Part shown: positions 10,308-22,043 of the stretch, piece after piece
Layout of the letters: every line of letters begins with the position of its first letter
How positions within the stretch are numbered: the stretch's first letter is position 1
Origin: Bombardia bombarda
Taxonomy: Eukaryota; Ascomycota; Sordariomycetes; Sordariales; Lasiosphaeriaceae
DNA: 64,000 bases
Assembly: GCA_030512295.1 (NCBI GenBank)
Contig: JAULSR010000005.1
Span: forward strand, 620,001-684,000
Direction: 5' to 3'
The notes under the pieces: generated by a model
Database searches by the model: none
The model's input: the letters and a program-made list of their open reading frames with translations, nothing else
What the model was told of the DNA's origin: nothing
Made by a program: the position numbers and the translations under genes

Positions 10308-10894
10308 GACTGCGTTTTGTGTTTGGAAGTGTCCTGAATCTCCCGCTGGTTTATGTCGAGTATGTACAAGGTGATTAAAGGGCAGGCACGACTGTCTTTA
10401 TACTCGGTAGTACAGGACTGTGGTACCAGCCTATCAAGGTACCTTTCAGATGTTAGCAATCCCCAATTCTCCTCTTCCCCCACGCCACGAGTTGGAGAAA
10501 GGCAACTCCGCTCCTTCCACGCAATTCACGCCGATCTCGGCGCTTCCATGAACCTTATGAGCCTCCTGCCTTGGGTCGCACCTACCTATCTGAGCCGAAT
10601 AGCTTGCTTCGTCTCGAGGAAAGAGCAAAGTAGAGCATTGGAGCCTTCATTTTCAAAAAATCGTGCATATTTCCAGCCTATACGCATGCATACATACACC
10701 TAGCCCTGGTGCTCCTCCGCCGAATCGGACACCATAGCATGACTAGGTAATCTCACTCATTCATCCATTGTCCATTAAATTCATCGCCCATTCCACTAAG
10801 TATCTGTCTGATACCCATCACTAACTAGCTTCAATCTTCCACCATTCCCCCAAGACAAGAAAGAAAGCAACGCAAATTTCCCCCAAACACCCCC
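10308..10894. other. Intergenic: promoter of methyltransferase, 3' side of amidase
   Basis: Both flanking genes run leftward, so this holds the methyltransferase promoter and the amidase 3' untranslated region. An open frame at 10353-10703 (+) has no recognisable product and is not supported. Confidence 0.4.
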
Positions 10895-12734
10895 CTAATC
10901 AAGCACGCTAAGATCCAAGAGCTCGTACTTGTCGTCTCCGAGTGCGGCCTCGACTCTCTTCATGACAGCCAGCACCTTCTCCTCCTCGAGTCGGCGGCCC
11001 ACAATCTGCACCGTGACGGGCAGGCCGTGCATGCGGTTGGCGTCATAGTGCTTGTAGGCGCCCTGTGCGACGCCGTTCAGCTTCTTGAGCTTGAAGTCGG
11101 CAGGCAGCTGGTCCAGGGCCTTGTCGACGTGGGTGACGGGCAGGATGCCAGCCGTGTAGTCGAGCTAGAATAGACCGTAGTGTCAGTTCCCACGGTGTAT
11201 GATAGACATCCCAAGTAGTAAAGACGAGAGAAACAAGAAAACTCACATAGTTGAACAAAAACGTATACCCACAGCTGCTCACAGCATCATGCATCCCCCC
11301 ATGCGGCACCGCCGGCGTCGCATTCGGCGGCGTGATCAACACGTCCAATTTCTGCTCATCCCACCACTCAAACCAGCTCGCCCTGTACGCCTCCCTCCCC
11401 TTCACCAACTTCCAATTCTCCTCCGCCGTCAGCGCCCGCCAGTGCCTCACCAACCCCGCCCACACCGCGTCCCTCCTCACGTACCTCACCCACAGGTAAT
11501 ACAAATACCGAAACGGCCCCGCCAGCTTCGCAAACCACCGCATCTGCGCGGCCCCCTTATCAAGCCACTCCCCGCTCCGCCTAAACGACTCATACGTAAC
11601 TCCCCCGTCCGCGCCCAGCAGCAGCGCCGCCGTCCGCAGCGCCTCGTACATGTCCGGGGGACTGACCTCCACAATCTCGTGGCCCTCACTCCTCAGCGCC
11701 TCCTCGACAATCTCCACCGCGCGCTTGCACGCCGGGCTCGGGTCCACCACCCCGTCCGTTCGCAGCACGCCAACCCTCAACTTCCTCTTGTCATCCAGAA
11801 ACTCCTCCTCCACCTCCCCGCGCCACGGTAGCGGGTGCACGCTATAGTCGTACCTCCACGGCTTCATCCCCACGACGGCGCGCGTGAAATACGTCAGGTC
11901 GTCCAGCGTCCGCGCCATGGGGCTGTACACGCTCGGCACGCCTTCCTGCCCGGGCATGCTCGTGCAGATGCCGACTTTCGGCCACCGGCCCGTCGAGCAC
12001 CGCAGGCTGTAGCAGCCCGAGAAGTGCGCGGGCGCGCGCACGCTGCCCGCCACGTCGCTGCCGATACCGATGCGGCCGCCGAGCGCGAGCAGCGCGGCCT
12101 CGCCGCCGGTGGAGCCTCCCGGCGAGTAGTCCTTGTTGTGCGGGTTGGTGCAGCGGCCCCAGACGTCGTTGGTGCTCTCGAAGCTGAGGAGGGTGATGGG
12201 CAGGTTGGTTTTCACGTAGGGGACGGCGCCGGCGTCTTTGAGCAGGCGGACCATGGTGCCGTCTTGGGGGGTGGCGTTGCCCACGAAGCTGCTGTAGCCG
12301 ACGGTGGTGTCGTAGCCGCCTACGACGATGGTGTCTTTGAGGGATATCGGGATGCCGGCGAGCGGACCGGCGAGGTTGATGGCGCCGGGGGTGGCGAGCC
12401 AGGTCTCAGCGGAGGGGAGGAGGACCTCGGTGACGCAGTTGGTCTTGGCGTGAGCTTTGAGCGCGACCTTGCCGTAGGTGCGGAGGATGGAGAGCGGCGA
12501 GGTGGTGCCGTTTTGGACTGAGCTGACGAGGGACGAGATGGGTGCCGCGATGGTGGCGCGGTCGGACGCGGTGAGGGGGCCATGGTAGGCTGTGAGGGAG
12601 CGGATGCGGTCTGCGCGCTCTTGTTGCTTGAAGCGGCTGGGGGGAGGAGGTTAGTGAGCTGGTGATGTTGTGGGAGAGGGTGAGTGTACTCACCAGTCAC
12701 GCCTGTGCTGGAGGTAATCTAGAAAGAACACCAT
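10895..12734 (-). CDS. Amidase-signature family amidase (acetamidase-like)
   Basis: A member of the amidase signature family, which hydrolyses small amides to acid and ammonia. Exons 12694-12734, 11247-12636 and 10895-11164 join to 566 aa, the normal length of fungal acetamidase-type enzymes. The start is MVFFLDYLQHRRD. The catalytic triad is visible: Lys in GIPISLKDTIVV, the cis-Ser in the Gly/Ser-rich signature YSPGGSTGGEAALLALGG, and the nucleophile Ser in GSDVAGSVRAPAHF. The usual GSDIGGS motif is GSDVAGS here, a mild change that keeps the serine. The C-terminal exon (LPVTVQIVGRRLEEEKVL) is the standard family ending. General amidase is a safe call; the substrate is open. Confidence 0.92.
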
Positions 12735-14629
12735 CTTGGTCTTTTTTGCGGTGCAGAAGCGTGTTAGTAGCAGACGTTCTTGCTCCAGTGCCCTGTAACT
12801 TTCTTCAAGTTTGTTGTGTCTGTATTGTCATGAACTATGCAGGATGCACTTATATGAAGAACCCAGGGCAGCAGCAACAGCTCAATTCAACCAGTTCGGT
12901 TCAGTTCCGGAAATAATATGAGATTAGAAAAGACGCAGCAGCAAGTCGTGTGACAAAGCCGACGCCGGCGACAACAAGATGAACAATAGATAACAGACCT
13001 CAAAGTCTCAAATCAAATCCAGCACCCGAATGTTTCCGCAGAAAAAAGATACCTGGAACCCATCCATCCAATAAAGTCGTGGGGCATCCTTGCCTTTTTG
13101 TTCTCTTGTTCTTACCTAGGTGCAGCAAGAGTATGGCAAGTGCGACTGTGAGGTCGGCGCCGGCTTCGCGCGGACGTGAGCATGCGCAGGTTGCCAATGA
13201 GGGGGCGGGGGTTCAACCGGGGGACCTTCATGTCCCTTCAGGGATTATTAGCGCAAAGAGGCCGAAGCGTCCGTTTCCCCCGCATTTTATTCATCCCTAC
13301 AGGGTTCCTGTGCAAAAGCCCGCCCTGCCAAGTTGCTAGGTTCCCTCGTTCCTTATCTGGGGACATGGGACCTCCTGAAGCTAGTGGAGCATGTGCTGGA
13401 AACTGGAAATGGGGGGTCTCGAGGGGGTGCAGCATCCGTCGTTATCAGTGGCGGTGAGGGCTCCGCTCCCCTGCTGTCCAAGAGGGGGGGGGGGGGGTTT
13501 AAGCCGTCCGAAGCCGGCTATTGATTGATTCAATCAGAGGCATTGAGACAGGCCATTATCACTGCATGAATCAACTCTCTATAGTATCAGACAAGTGCAT
13601 ATTGACATATCCACACTCAATACATATGATCCAGATTTCCAATCAGAAATATACTGTGTGTTCTCATATTTCATATTCCTCATCTCCCAACCGTAAACAT
13701 CATCACCGACCTCCAACTGCAGCAACCCAGACATACATCTTCGACAATTGATCCATCCATCTTCCATAGCGAGTAGGAATAGAGCTGATAACAGCAGCAT
13801 CACCAAAGACAGCAAATGATTAACATCCACATACATAGTTCAGACAATCCTCGGGCTGCTCTCCTTTCTTCCCTCCCCTCCCCGATTGCAACATACGAGA
13901 TACAATATATACCCACTCAACACTTCCGTCTCCCTCGTCACTCTCACCCACCCCATGGCTACAGTAACAAGAAAGATAGAAAACCATAAGAAATTCATCT
14001 CTCCATCATTCATCTCCTGCTTTCTTGCTCGTCTGCTGCCTGCCTACATACTTACAATACCTACTAACACCATGACCGCTGAATGCAGAAATTTAAAACA
14101 TTCCCAAGACCCAGCAGCCAGCCAGCCCAGCCCAGCCCAGCCGCAACATCCATAATAAAAGACAAATACCTATCTTATAGAGAGTAAAGTAGAGAATTGG
14201 GAAAGAAAAAGAAACACGCCAGAAAATAAGAAACGGGGTAGAATGAGGTGATGTGCTCGGGCCCAGACCCCAGCCAACCAGCCAGTAGGTAGAAAAGAAA
14301 CCTTCCGAGGTTCTCTTACACCAGCTTCCACCACCAGGTTTCCCCCCTAATCAATCAATCCATTCATCCATTACCACCGCCCAACCAACGCCATCCACCT
14401 TTTGTTCGTGTGTTTTGTGTTGTTTTGTTTCCTCTCCCTTCCTTCGTGGTATAGTCACACTCCACCTACCTAACCCCTTTCTCTTAACAAACCAACTACG
14501 GTACTTTGTAACTCGCATTCCAGTTACTTCTCCAAATTTCAAAGAAAAGCGTAATCACCAACCCCTTTCCCCGGTCACTCACTCACTCTTCAAGCGACAA
14601 AGCATCCCAGCAGCCCAGCAAACAGCACA
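12735..14629. other. Intergenic 1.9 kb, amidase promoter and Cac2 3' side
   Basis: No ORF here has codon structure or similarity I trust. The most notable element is a run of 14 G at 13484-13497. The part nearest 14630 is the expected 3' untranslated region of Cac2. Confidence 0.4.
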
Positions 14630-17199
14630 CTAAGACTGTGGCTCCTCATTAACAGCAGAACCATTTGTTGCTGCTGGCGGAGCGCTGGGAGCCGTGTTGG
14701 CCGTTGCCGCCGTCGTCGACGTCGCCCCTCCACTGCCACTAACCAGCGTCGGTGCAATACGCCTACGCTTTGGCGCGGCAGCAGCGCCCTCGTCAACCTC
14801 CCTATCACTCGCATCTCTCTTGACTCCCGAGGAGGAGCCGCTCACACTCGCACTCGCACTAACACCCGCAGCGGCAGTAGTCGAATCCTGCGGCGTCTCA
14901 GGCGGCGTCGTCATGGGCATGCCCGTGACCTTGCCCGAGTTGGCCGCCGTGATACTGGGCACCTGACCCGCTATCAGCGTCGGATTCGTGATGATGGCGC
15001 CCGATGGCGTAGCTGATGCCTGCGTGACGATCGACGAGGCAGAGTTGGACCGTGCTGGCGACGACGGTCGCGCGCTGACGAATGCCGCTGCCGTCGGAGG
15101 TGGAGAGGGAGCGGTGAGCGAGTTGGCAGAGTCCCGATGGCGGTGGTGTGAGCCGTTGGGATATGGTGAAGGGGGCGCAAAGAGAGATGAACTTAATGGG
15201 GTTGGGGCTGGCGTGTTCTGGCTCGAGGATGTAGTTGCGGCCCCTGACGAGACCGAGTGTTTGGGCGGTCCGATTTCGCCCGTGTAGACTTGGCCGAGCT
15301 CGCCAGGGAGGAAGGAGAGGGTCGAGCAGAATCCGTCAGAGGATGAGATCAGTAATGTCAGGCCATCGGTAGACCTGTAGTCTCGGTTAGCTTATAGTTA
15401 AAAAGACTGGGAGACAAGCGAATGCTTACCATGTCAGATCTGTAAATGTTGCACAGTGCAGATTGCTCACGATGCAGATAGGGGTTTGTTGCTGGGTATC
15501 ATACAGCAACACCGAATCTTGTGTTGCCACGGCGTAGACCATCCGATAAGGTAACGAGAATGTCGTCTTCGGTCCCGGTGTCTGCACAGCTGCCTCCGAA
15601 CTCGAGCTCTTTGAGATAGAAGTAGGAGTGTCGGCCGACGAGGGAGGCGGCGGCGGCTCCATGACAGAGGGAGCAGGCGAAGGTTTCGACAGAGGCTCGG
15701 GAAGTGATGGGATGGCATCTTCAGGAGAGGACGTGTCGATGGTTATGTGCTTGGTAACAGGCGGAGACTGTCTCAACGTATACACAACTGGCGAGCATCT
15801 TACAGCGACCGACGGTTTCTTATGGCCTGGCAAGTGCGCAATGGGCGGCTTGCTGATTCCGCCTCTGGTGTAAATATAGACAGTGTTGATGATCTCGGAA
15901 AAGGTCTTCCCACCGTCATTCAGCTGTTGAGTCTGGTACTGGCCAGCAGGGGTAAGAAGAAGGCTTCCATCGGGCGTGAACGTCAGCCTCCGGAAGAAGG
16001 AGGTAAGCGTCTCGTTAGCATAAAGGAGGCCGTTCTTTACGCCATAGTTATTGCTGGTGGGGCGGGGATGCGGAGAAGCTTCCATGGGCATGACGGCGGG
16101 CAGAGGCATTGACGGTGCAGGAGAGACTGAGCGTCTCGACGAGAATGACGATCTTCTGCTGTGGCTAATGACGCTTGGCGGGTTCATTGGCAGTGCGATT
16201 GAAGTCGGGGTTCCCGGAGCTGACGGAACAGGGGATCCGACAGCAACGGCACTGGACACGGCATCGATGGCCGCGAGAGCTGATCGGTAGTTCATCTCAG
16301 GCGGGGCAGGGCTATTAGATGAGATACGTCGAGCGGGCATGTCGGTCCTGACATGGCTCGCGATCTTGGCCGTTTTCTCGTCGTCTCTATTGAGCGTATA
16401 TTGCCCGTCTTTTGTCCTGAGAGAATAGATGTGTACCGAACGGTCTGAAGACTGCGTCGCGATAAACTCATTTAAGGGATCCCAAGCCACGCCCTGTACG
16501 TAGTGGCTGTGCTCAGCAATCTGGCGTACAAGGGTTCCTGAAGTAATGGGCAGTTAGTGGACAGCCCCTCAAGTCAGATTGAAGTCATAGTGAGCCTACC
16601 TGTGGCTGCATTGTATATCCGGGCAATATTGTCCATACTGCCGATGATGAAGAACTGGGAATCGGGAGACCAGGCCAGGTCGTAAATCTCGGTGCCGAGC
16701 GACCTGCACATGTGCTTGATCCGCCACGTCTCCTTGTCTTCCAGACCCTCATTACCAAAGGCCTGGTGGTGGGTGTCTGACGGAACCCATAATAATACAT
16801 TTCCGTCGTCGCCCGCGGATGCCAAAAGCTCACCTGGAAGGAGTGGGGGTCAGCAAGGTGCGTCCAGAATCTATCTTCTTCTGTGCGGGATCGACGTACC
16901 CTTGGGAGCCCATCGGACAACGTTAACTGCCTGTGTGTGCTTCGTCAGGGTCGCTAGGTATTCGACTCTTCGCTCCTCGCCATCCTCCTCTATCTTCCAC
17001 AGCTGTCACAACAGTGTTAGCCTGGCAAAAGGAGAAGGAGACAATCAGTAGATAGACAATGATTTGCACGCACTCGGACATTGTTGTCGCCGGCACCGGT
17101 GGCTAGGCGGCCTTTGCCGTTTGGTTCGAAGTGGGCAGAGTAGATGGGGTATGGGTTGTTTTCGTGGTGCCAGTTTATGATCAAGGGAGTGGCCTTCAT
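14630..17199 (-). CDS. cac2: CAF-1 subunit Cac2 (p60-type WD40 histone chaperone subunit)
   Basis: Cac2 is the WD40 subunit of chromatin assembly factor 1, which deposits H3-H4 behind the replication fork. Five exons (17074-17199, 16900-17002, 16600-16833, 15430-16537, 14630-15374) give 771 aa with no break. The start MKATPLIINWH and IYSAHFEPNGKGRLATGAGD are typical of the family. WD-type repeats follow: RLWKIEEDG, ELLASAGDDGNVLLWVP, IYDLAWSPDSQFFIIGSMD, VQGVAWDPLNEFIATQSSD and LTLLISSSDGFC. A Ser/Pro-rich insert (roughly residues 190-280) separates blades. The tail carries KRRRIAPTLVS, which looks like the B-domain motif that binds Asf1. Identity is firm from the overall order of motifs. Confidence 0.9.
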
Positions 17200-20100
17200 T
17201 GTGGCATCAAATCGGTGGTTACAGGGCGTTTGCCGGTCAGCATCGAGGGGAGGGCGAGGTTGCTGCAAATGCAAGTTGAAACCGCGGTGGATTCGGCACC
17301 AATTGCTTGTGATGGTTGGTGTGTTGAGAGGGCGGACAGCAAACGAGAAGCCACCGTAGATGGGTGCACCGAACGGTTTCGGAGCAAGTCAATTGACGAG
17401 GACAAGGAAGTGAGACGGTAATAGTTAGAGTAGGTTTTTATTAGTAGTAGTAGCAGCTTGCAGCAGGTCGTGCAACTAATAAACTTGGTGAAGGTCAGCC
17501 TGCGAACTCAAATCGGCGGTTCTGGCACCGGTGGGAAGTCGGCGTCTGGAGATGGCCGTGGCGCCGCCTCGACTGGTGCGGTTTAGGTAAGATGGTTGGA
17601 TGGGTATTTATTCTAGGTCCGGGATAGTTGGCAAGGAACATACCTTGGGGGATTCCCAGGGAGACAGACGGTAGAGAGAGGGGACTTGTTGGTTGCTAGA
17701 AATTCTTGTCTTGATGCAAAACAAAAGGGAAAATGGAAAGCTTGTGGGCGGATGAACAAGGTCTCAATTGTCGGTTTTAGCGGGTGGTCAGGGAGGTTCT
17801 GCAAGCGGCACTATGTGGTAGAAATCGCGAGGTGAGGCGGAATTTGGAGTTTGGAGTTTGGAGCTGATCCCGTCCATCTAGCTCCACCACGATCCGGTGC
17901 GTGCTGATGTCGCGTTGGTGTCGCGGGCAGGCCTGAGCCAATCATGGAAGAGCGTCGTTTCCCCCCGATCCCTGGACCTCGACATAATCTACCCCTCCTG
18001 GGGCCCTCCTGAGCCCTCCTAGGCCTTCTATCTTCCGTCACACGTTCCTTTAAGCACCCTCGGACACCCTCTTAAACACGCACTTGGCTGATAAGTAAGT
18101 ATTCTACATCAAACTCACGCACTGTCCGAGTGCAAAAATCCACTTTGCATGACTCTGCTGTTGGTTTCCATTGCTTTGTGCCGTTTGCTCGCTGTCATCA
18201 ATGCCAGCCGGGTGGCACCGCAGTCTCGGTCTGACGCTACAAGTTGTCCACGGGTGCCACTGCCACCGCTCAATGCCACTGGCTGCCGTGCCCTGACGAC
18301 CATTTGTTCACTCTCTGCCATGTCTTTCACCTCTTACCCTAGTGCAGCCAACTTTTACTACGTAACTCATCATTTATTAATACAAAGACGGCGCATCTGG
18401 GAGCGTTTGCTCCTCTGTGCCCGACATTGTTCGGCGCCCTCTTGGAAGCACAAACAGGATCAAAACCATTGCTTCATTGACAGTCAGCGGCTTGCAGCAC
18501 GTCCACGATATGACCGGATTCCGAGATCCGCGGGACACAGCCTAGGAGCTCAGATAGGCACAGCTGGGATGTCCAAATCTTGGTTTAATCGTGCCAGTGG
18601 CTTTGACAAACCTTTCAATTATGTCAGACTTACACCACAGATTACTTAGTTCTTTAGACCCCGCCTGTCCGCATTTTTGAGTGCAGTCAGCATCTTGATC
18701 TCTGGCAAGTATATAGTACCAAGCGGCCCGGAATATATATGGCTCTTTCCTTTATTACCTTATCCTTTCTCAGTATATTAATCTCAAGGGACGTATGCTC
18801 AGATCTCATCTGTCGTGCATGTGCAATACCGTCGTCAATAAGTTACGACGCCAGGTAGAAGATACTTAAAGAGACCGGGCAGTTGGGCAACCCACCCGAT
18901 GGAGCCACCTTAATGGCTGGGACGACCTACTGGGTTGGTACTGGTAGCCTAAGTGCTCGGTTGCTTTCCCGCACCACTAAGAGGCTCAGGCTCTCTCGAG
19001 CAGGTGTTGCACTCAATTGGTATCAAGCAACCACCGCAGGCGAATGTTTCGACTTTGCCGATGCCGGATCTTTTGGTTGCTTTCTGTACGGTGCTGTGTC
19101 GAGGTTTGAGTGTGGCCCGAGTTTCACTATCGGGGTTGTATGGACCAAAACAGTTACTCTGTAATTCGGTTATCCTGATTGGCCACAACCATTACCTCGT
19201 ACGCCGGCATCATGACAGAATACAACTAAAGATCCGCTCTCCGAGAAGTACCAGGTATAGTAAGTAGGAGAAGCGTCAAGTTTGGTCCAGCGCTTCTCAG
19301 AAAACCACTGGCTTCTTGGCGAAGCTTGTTTCAAGTTTGCGCCATAGTATCTCTTGTCTTCCTTGTAACACCTTAGTCAATGAAATCTACCCTTCGCCAC
19401 CCGCGCAGGTCGGTCTTCAGTATGAAAGTGTGTACATACACACATGTGCGCAAGGAACTGCTTCGCTCGAAATGGATAAGTATAGTAGGTAGGCAGCTGC
19501 CAGCTGGTAGGCTGTTGGTAGAGACATTGTATCCGATAACAGGAAGAAAAAGTTTCCATTTCTGGGATCGGCAGAGGGAAAGTGCGAGAGATCCGAGCTT
19601 CTGGCTGTGCTTCTCCTTCTCCTGCTGCTGCTGCCCCCAGGGAGAAAAAGAAGAGAATCATACCCCATGCTGACTTACTCCTACCATCCAATGCATGCAA
19701 CGCATGCCTGCCTGCCATAGTCTACCCCACCACCTATTTTAACATGGAAAGGTGCAGATTCTTAATGCGCCGGATGCTGAGCTGCTGAGCTACATACTGT
19801 ATTCGTACGGGTGGCAGATGCCAATAGCCATGATCCACACGAACAAGGACCAGACTTTCGTTTGGGCTATAGACGTTCTTTTTTATCAACAATGCATGGA
19901 AATAGTATGGAATGATTTAGTATGGCGGAATAAAAAATCACGGCGTCTGAAATAGGAAGGAGGCAGGTGGAGTAATCGCCCAATGTTTCGTTCCAGAACC
20001 TCTTTCTGGAGCCTCTGTCAAGGCAGGCGCGGCTGACAGGAGCATAAATATACCTTGCCTCAAGCTTGCCTAGCGAGCGAGCGGGAAGCAAAAGTGGCCA

Positions 20101-22043
20101 GTCACCCTTGCTTGACATCGATATCGGCAATTCGTTCGTGCAGTAGGAATCGCAGGTATCGCAGGAGGAAATTTTTTTTGGCGGCCACCTGACGTACTTG
20201 GTACATAATGTGATACAGATAACATAGAGATACGGGCAGGTAGGCCGTGGGCGGCTCCTGGTTCCGTTCCGGGGGGCATGAACGAGGGGTTAGATTCCGT
20301 GTTCGGCTGCCCGTGTTTGTCGTTGGTCTCTGGTCGCTGGTCGGTCGGTCGCTGGTGTTGTGTCGCACACAGCACTGCGGAGCGCCACCTACCTTCAAGA
20401 TTACCCCAAGTCTAACGTTTAGCGGTAAACGCCGTTGTGGCGGGCGGGCGGGCGGGCTTGTAACACTATCAAGAAACGGCCGAACTCGAAGTGCAGCGCA
20501 GCAGTAGTGGCAGCCGGCAGGGCTGGCGATAACCACCTTTTTGGAGAAAGACGGCGACGAGACTCGCACACAATTTCCTCGAGGTGACTCCAATCCTGCC
20601 AAGTGATATTAGTACACCCACACCACCATCTAAATCTAGACATCTAGAACAACACCATCCATGCACACTCTCCATCTCACCACCACTTGAGTCACAAAAG
20701 ATACTTAACTTTTAGGGTACCTTCCATATTATGGAGGAGGCGACTACCACCCAGTACGAGTGCGGCGCGTCCCACAATGACAAGTCCATATTTCTTCTTA
20801 GCGACATGCACGGATTCATGCTCATGCTCTCCAGCTTTCCATTTCCATACCAGCTGGGGCAAGACAGGGGCGACTGCCCGCGGGACTTCAGTCTTCAAAG
20901 GTCACCAAGCAGTGAACCTAGGCCTAGGTGGGGGGTGGATCCATCCCGCGTCACCGCGGCAGCCGGCCGGGATGAGGAAGCTGCGCCCTCGACACACCAA
21001 CTTGCACCTTCTCAACAGGGCCATTCTCTGTCGGTTAGTTTTCCCCCTAGTACGAGGAAGGGAAAGGTAGGTAGTGAGGTAGTGTAGCTACGTCGGAAGG
21101 TCGGGTCCAGTCAGTCGGTGATCTGTAATCCAATCTGCCTTTCCACACCCAGGCGCCTTTGGATCCTTCTCATCAATCACACCTCCACCTCGTTTTTCTG
21201 GCTCACCGTATGAGTCAACACGCCTAAGTACCTAGCTTGCCTGCCATTTTTCCCCAGTTCTCAGACACACACAGCATGTAGGTAAATTAGATACCTCAGG
21301 TCATAGCGACATCGGTCCTAGATAACCGCGTTATACTGGTTTTCTTTTGATGTGCCTTCTTGTACCAGGCATGTCGTGTTGTAGCTAAGTATCGCATTGC
21401 CTTGCTACCACCCCTCCTATCTGGAACCGATTGATCGGATCGGACAGTTTTTTTTATGACATTGGATTGATACCTGCCCTTGTCGCCGCGGCCGTTTACC
21501 ATTCTTATTTCCAGTCGTATTTTCCTCTTCCGTCTGATTTGATCCTCCCGGCACATTTTCTTCTTCTTCTCTCTCCACCCCAACTGCTTCCTTGGCCTTG
21601 TTTGTTCAGTCAATAGTACTTTTTGGCTTGCCTTAGACAGTGGGTGAGTCAATCAACAAAGGGCCAGTCTGACTCTGGGCCAATTCGTTTTTTCGCGCTG
21701 CTGTAGACGTCCGGATTGACTGATGACGGTCATGAAAGTAAATTTCATACCGTTATCTAAAATATTCCAATTGCCCATTATTTTTTCTGGTTCTTTTCTC
21801 AGCATCACTCATAGCGACGGCGTGTAATCACAAAATCCAGTCGCGCCCTCTTTTTATATTTACTATCTTTTCTTCTTCTCACGTCGACCAATCGTCTGTG
21901 GGTTGAACCACAGCAAACAGCTAGTATCGCCGCAGTTGAACGACATACAAGCGAACCAGTCATTATCCGCCATCGTACACAAACGTACCTTCATTGTGAG
22001 AGATTGGTTCGTCCTTTTCTCACGGAAACGACCAAGGGTGGCC
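17200..22043. other. 4.8 kb gene-free stretch between Cac2 and the ABC transporter
   Basis: The two flanking genes diverge, so both promoters lie at the ends. Open frames up to about 165 codons exist but none resembles a known protein. One at 18149-18649 (+) starts with ATG and a hydrophobic N-terminus, which could be chance. A (GGGC)n tract lies at 20440-20458. I found no transposon ends, tRNA or rRNA. Confidence 0.5.

Noticed and set aside
18149..18649. 166-aa ORF with signal-peptide-like start
   Set aside because: Not listed as a gene: no family resemblance, no introns and nothing beyond length; ORFs of this size can occur by chance in a 4.8 kb gap.
20731..21087. 118-aa ORF starting with ATG
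   Set aside because: Composition and context look random; no recognisable domain.
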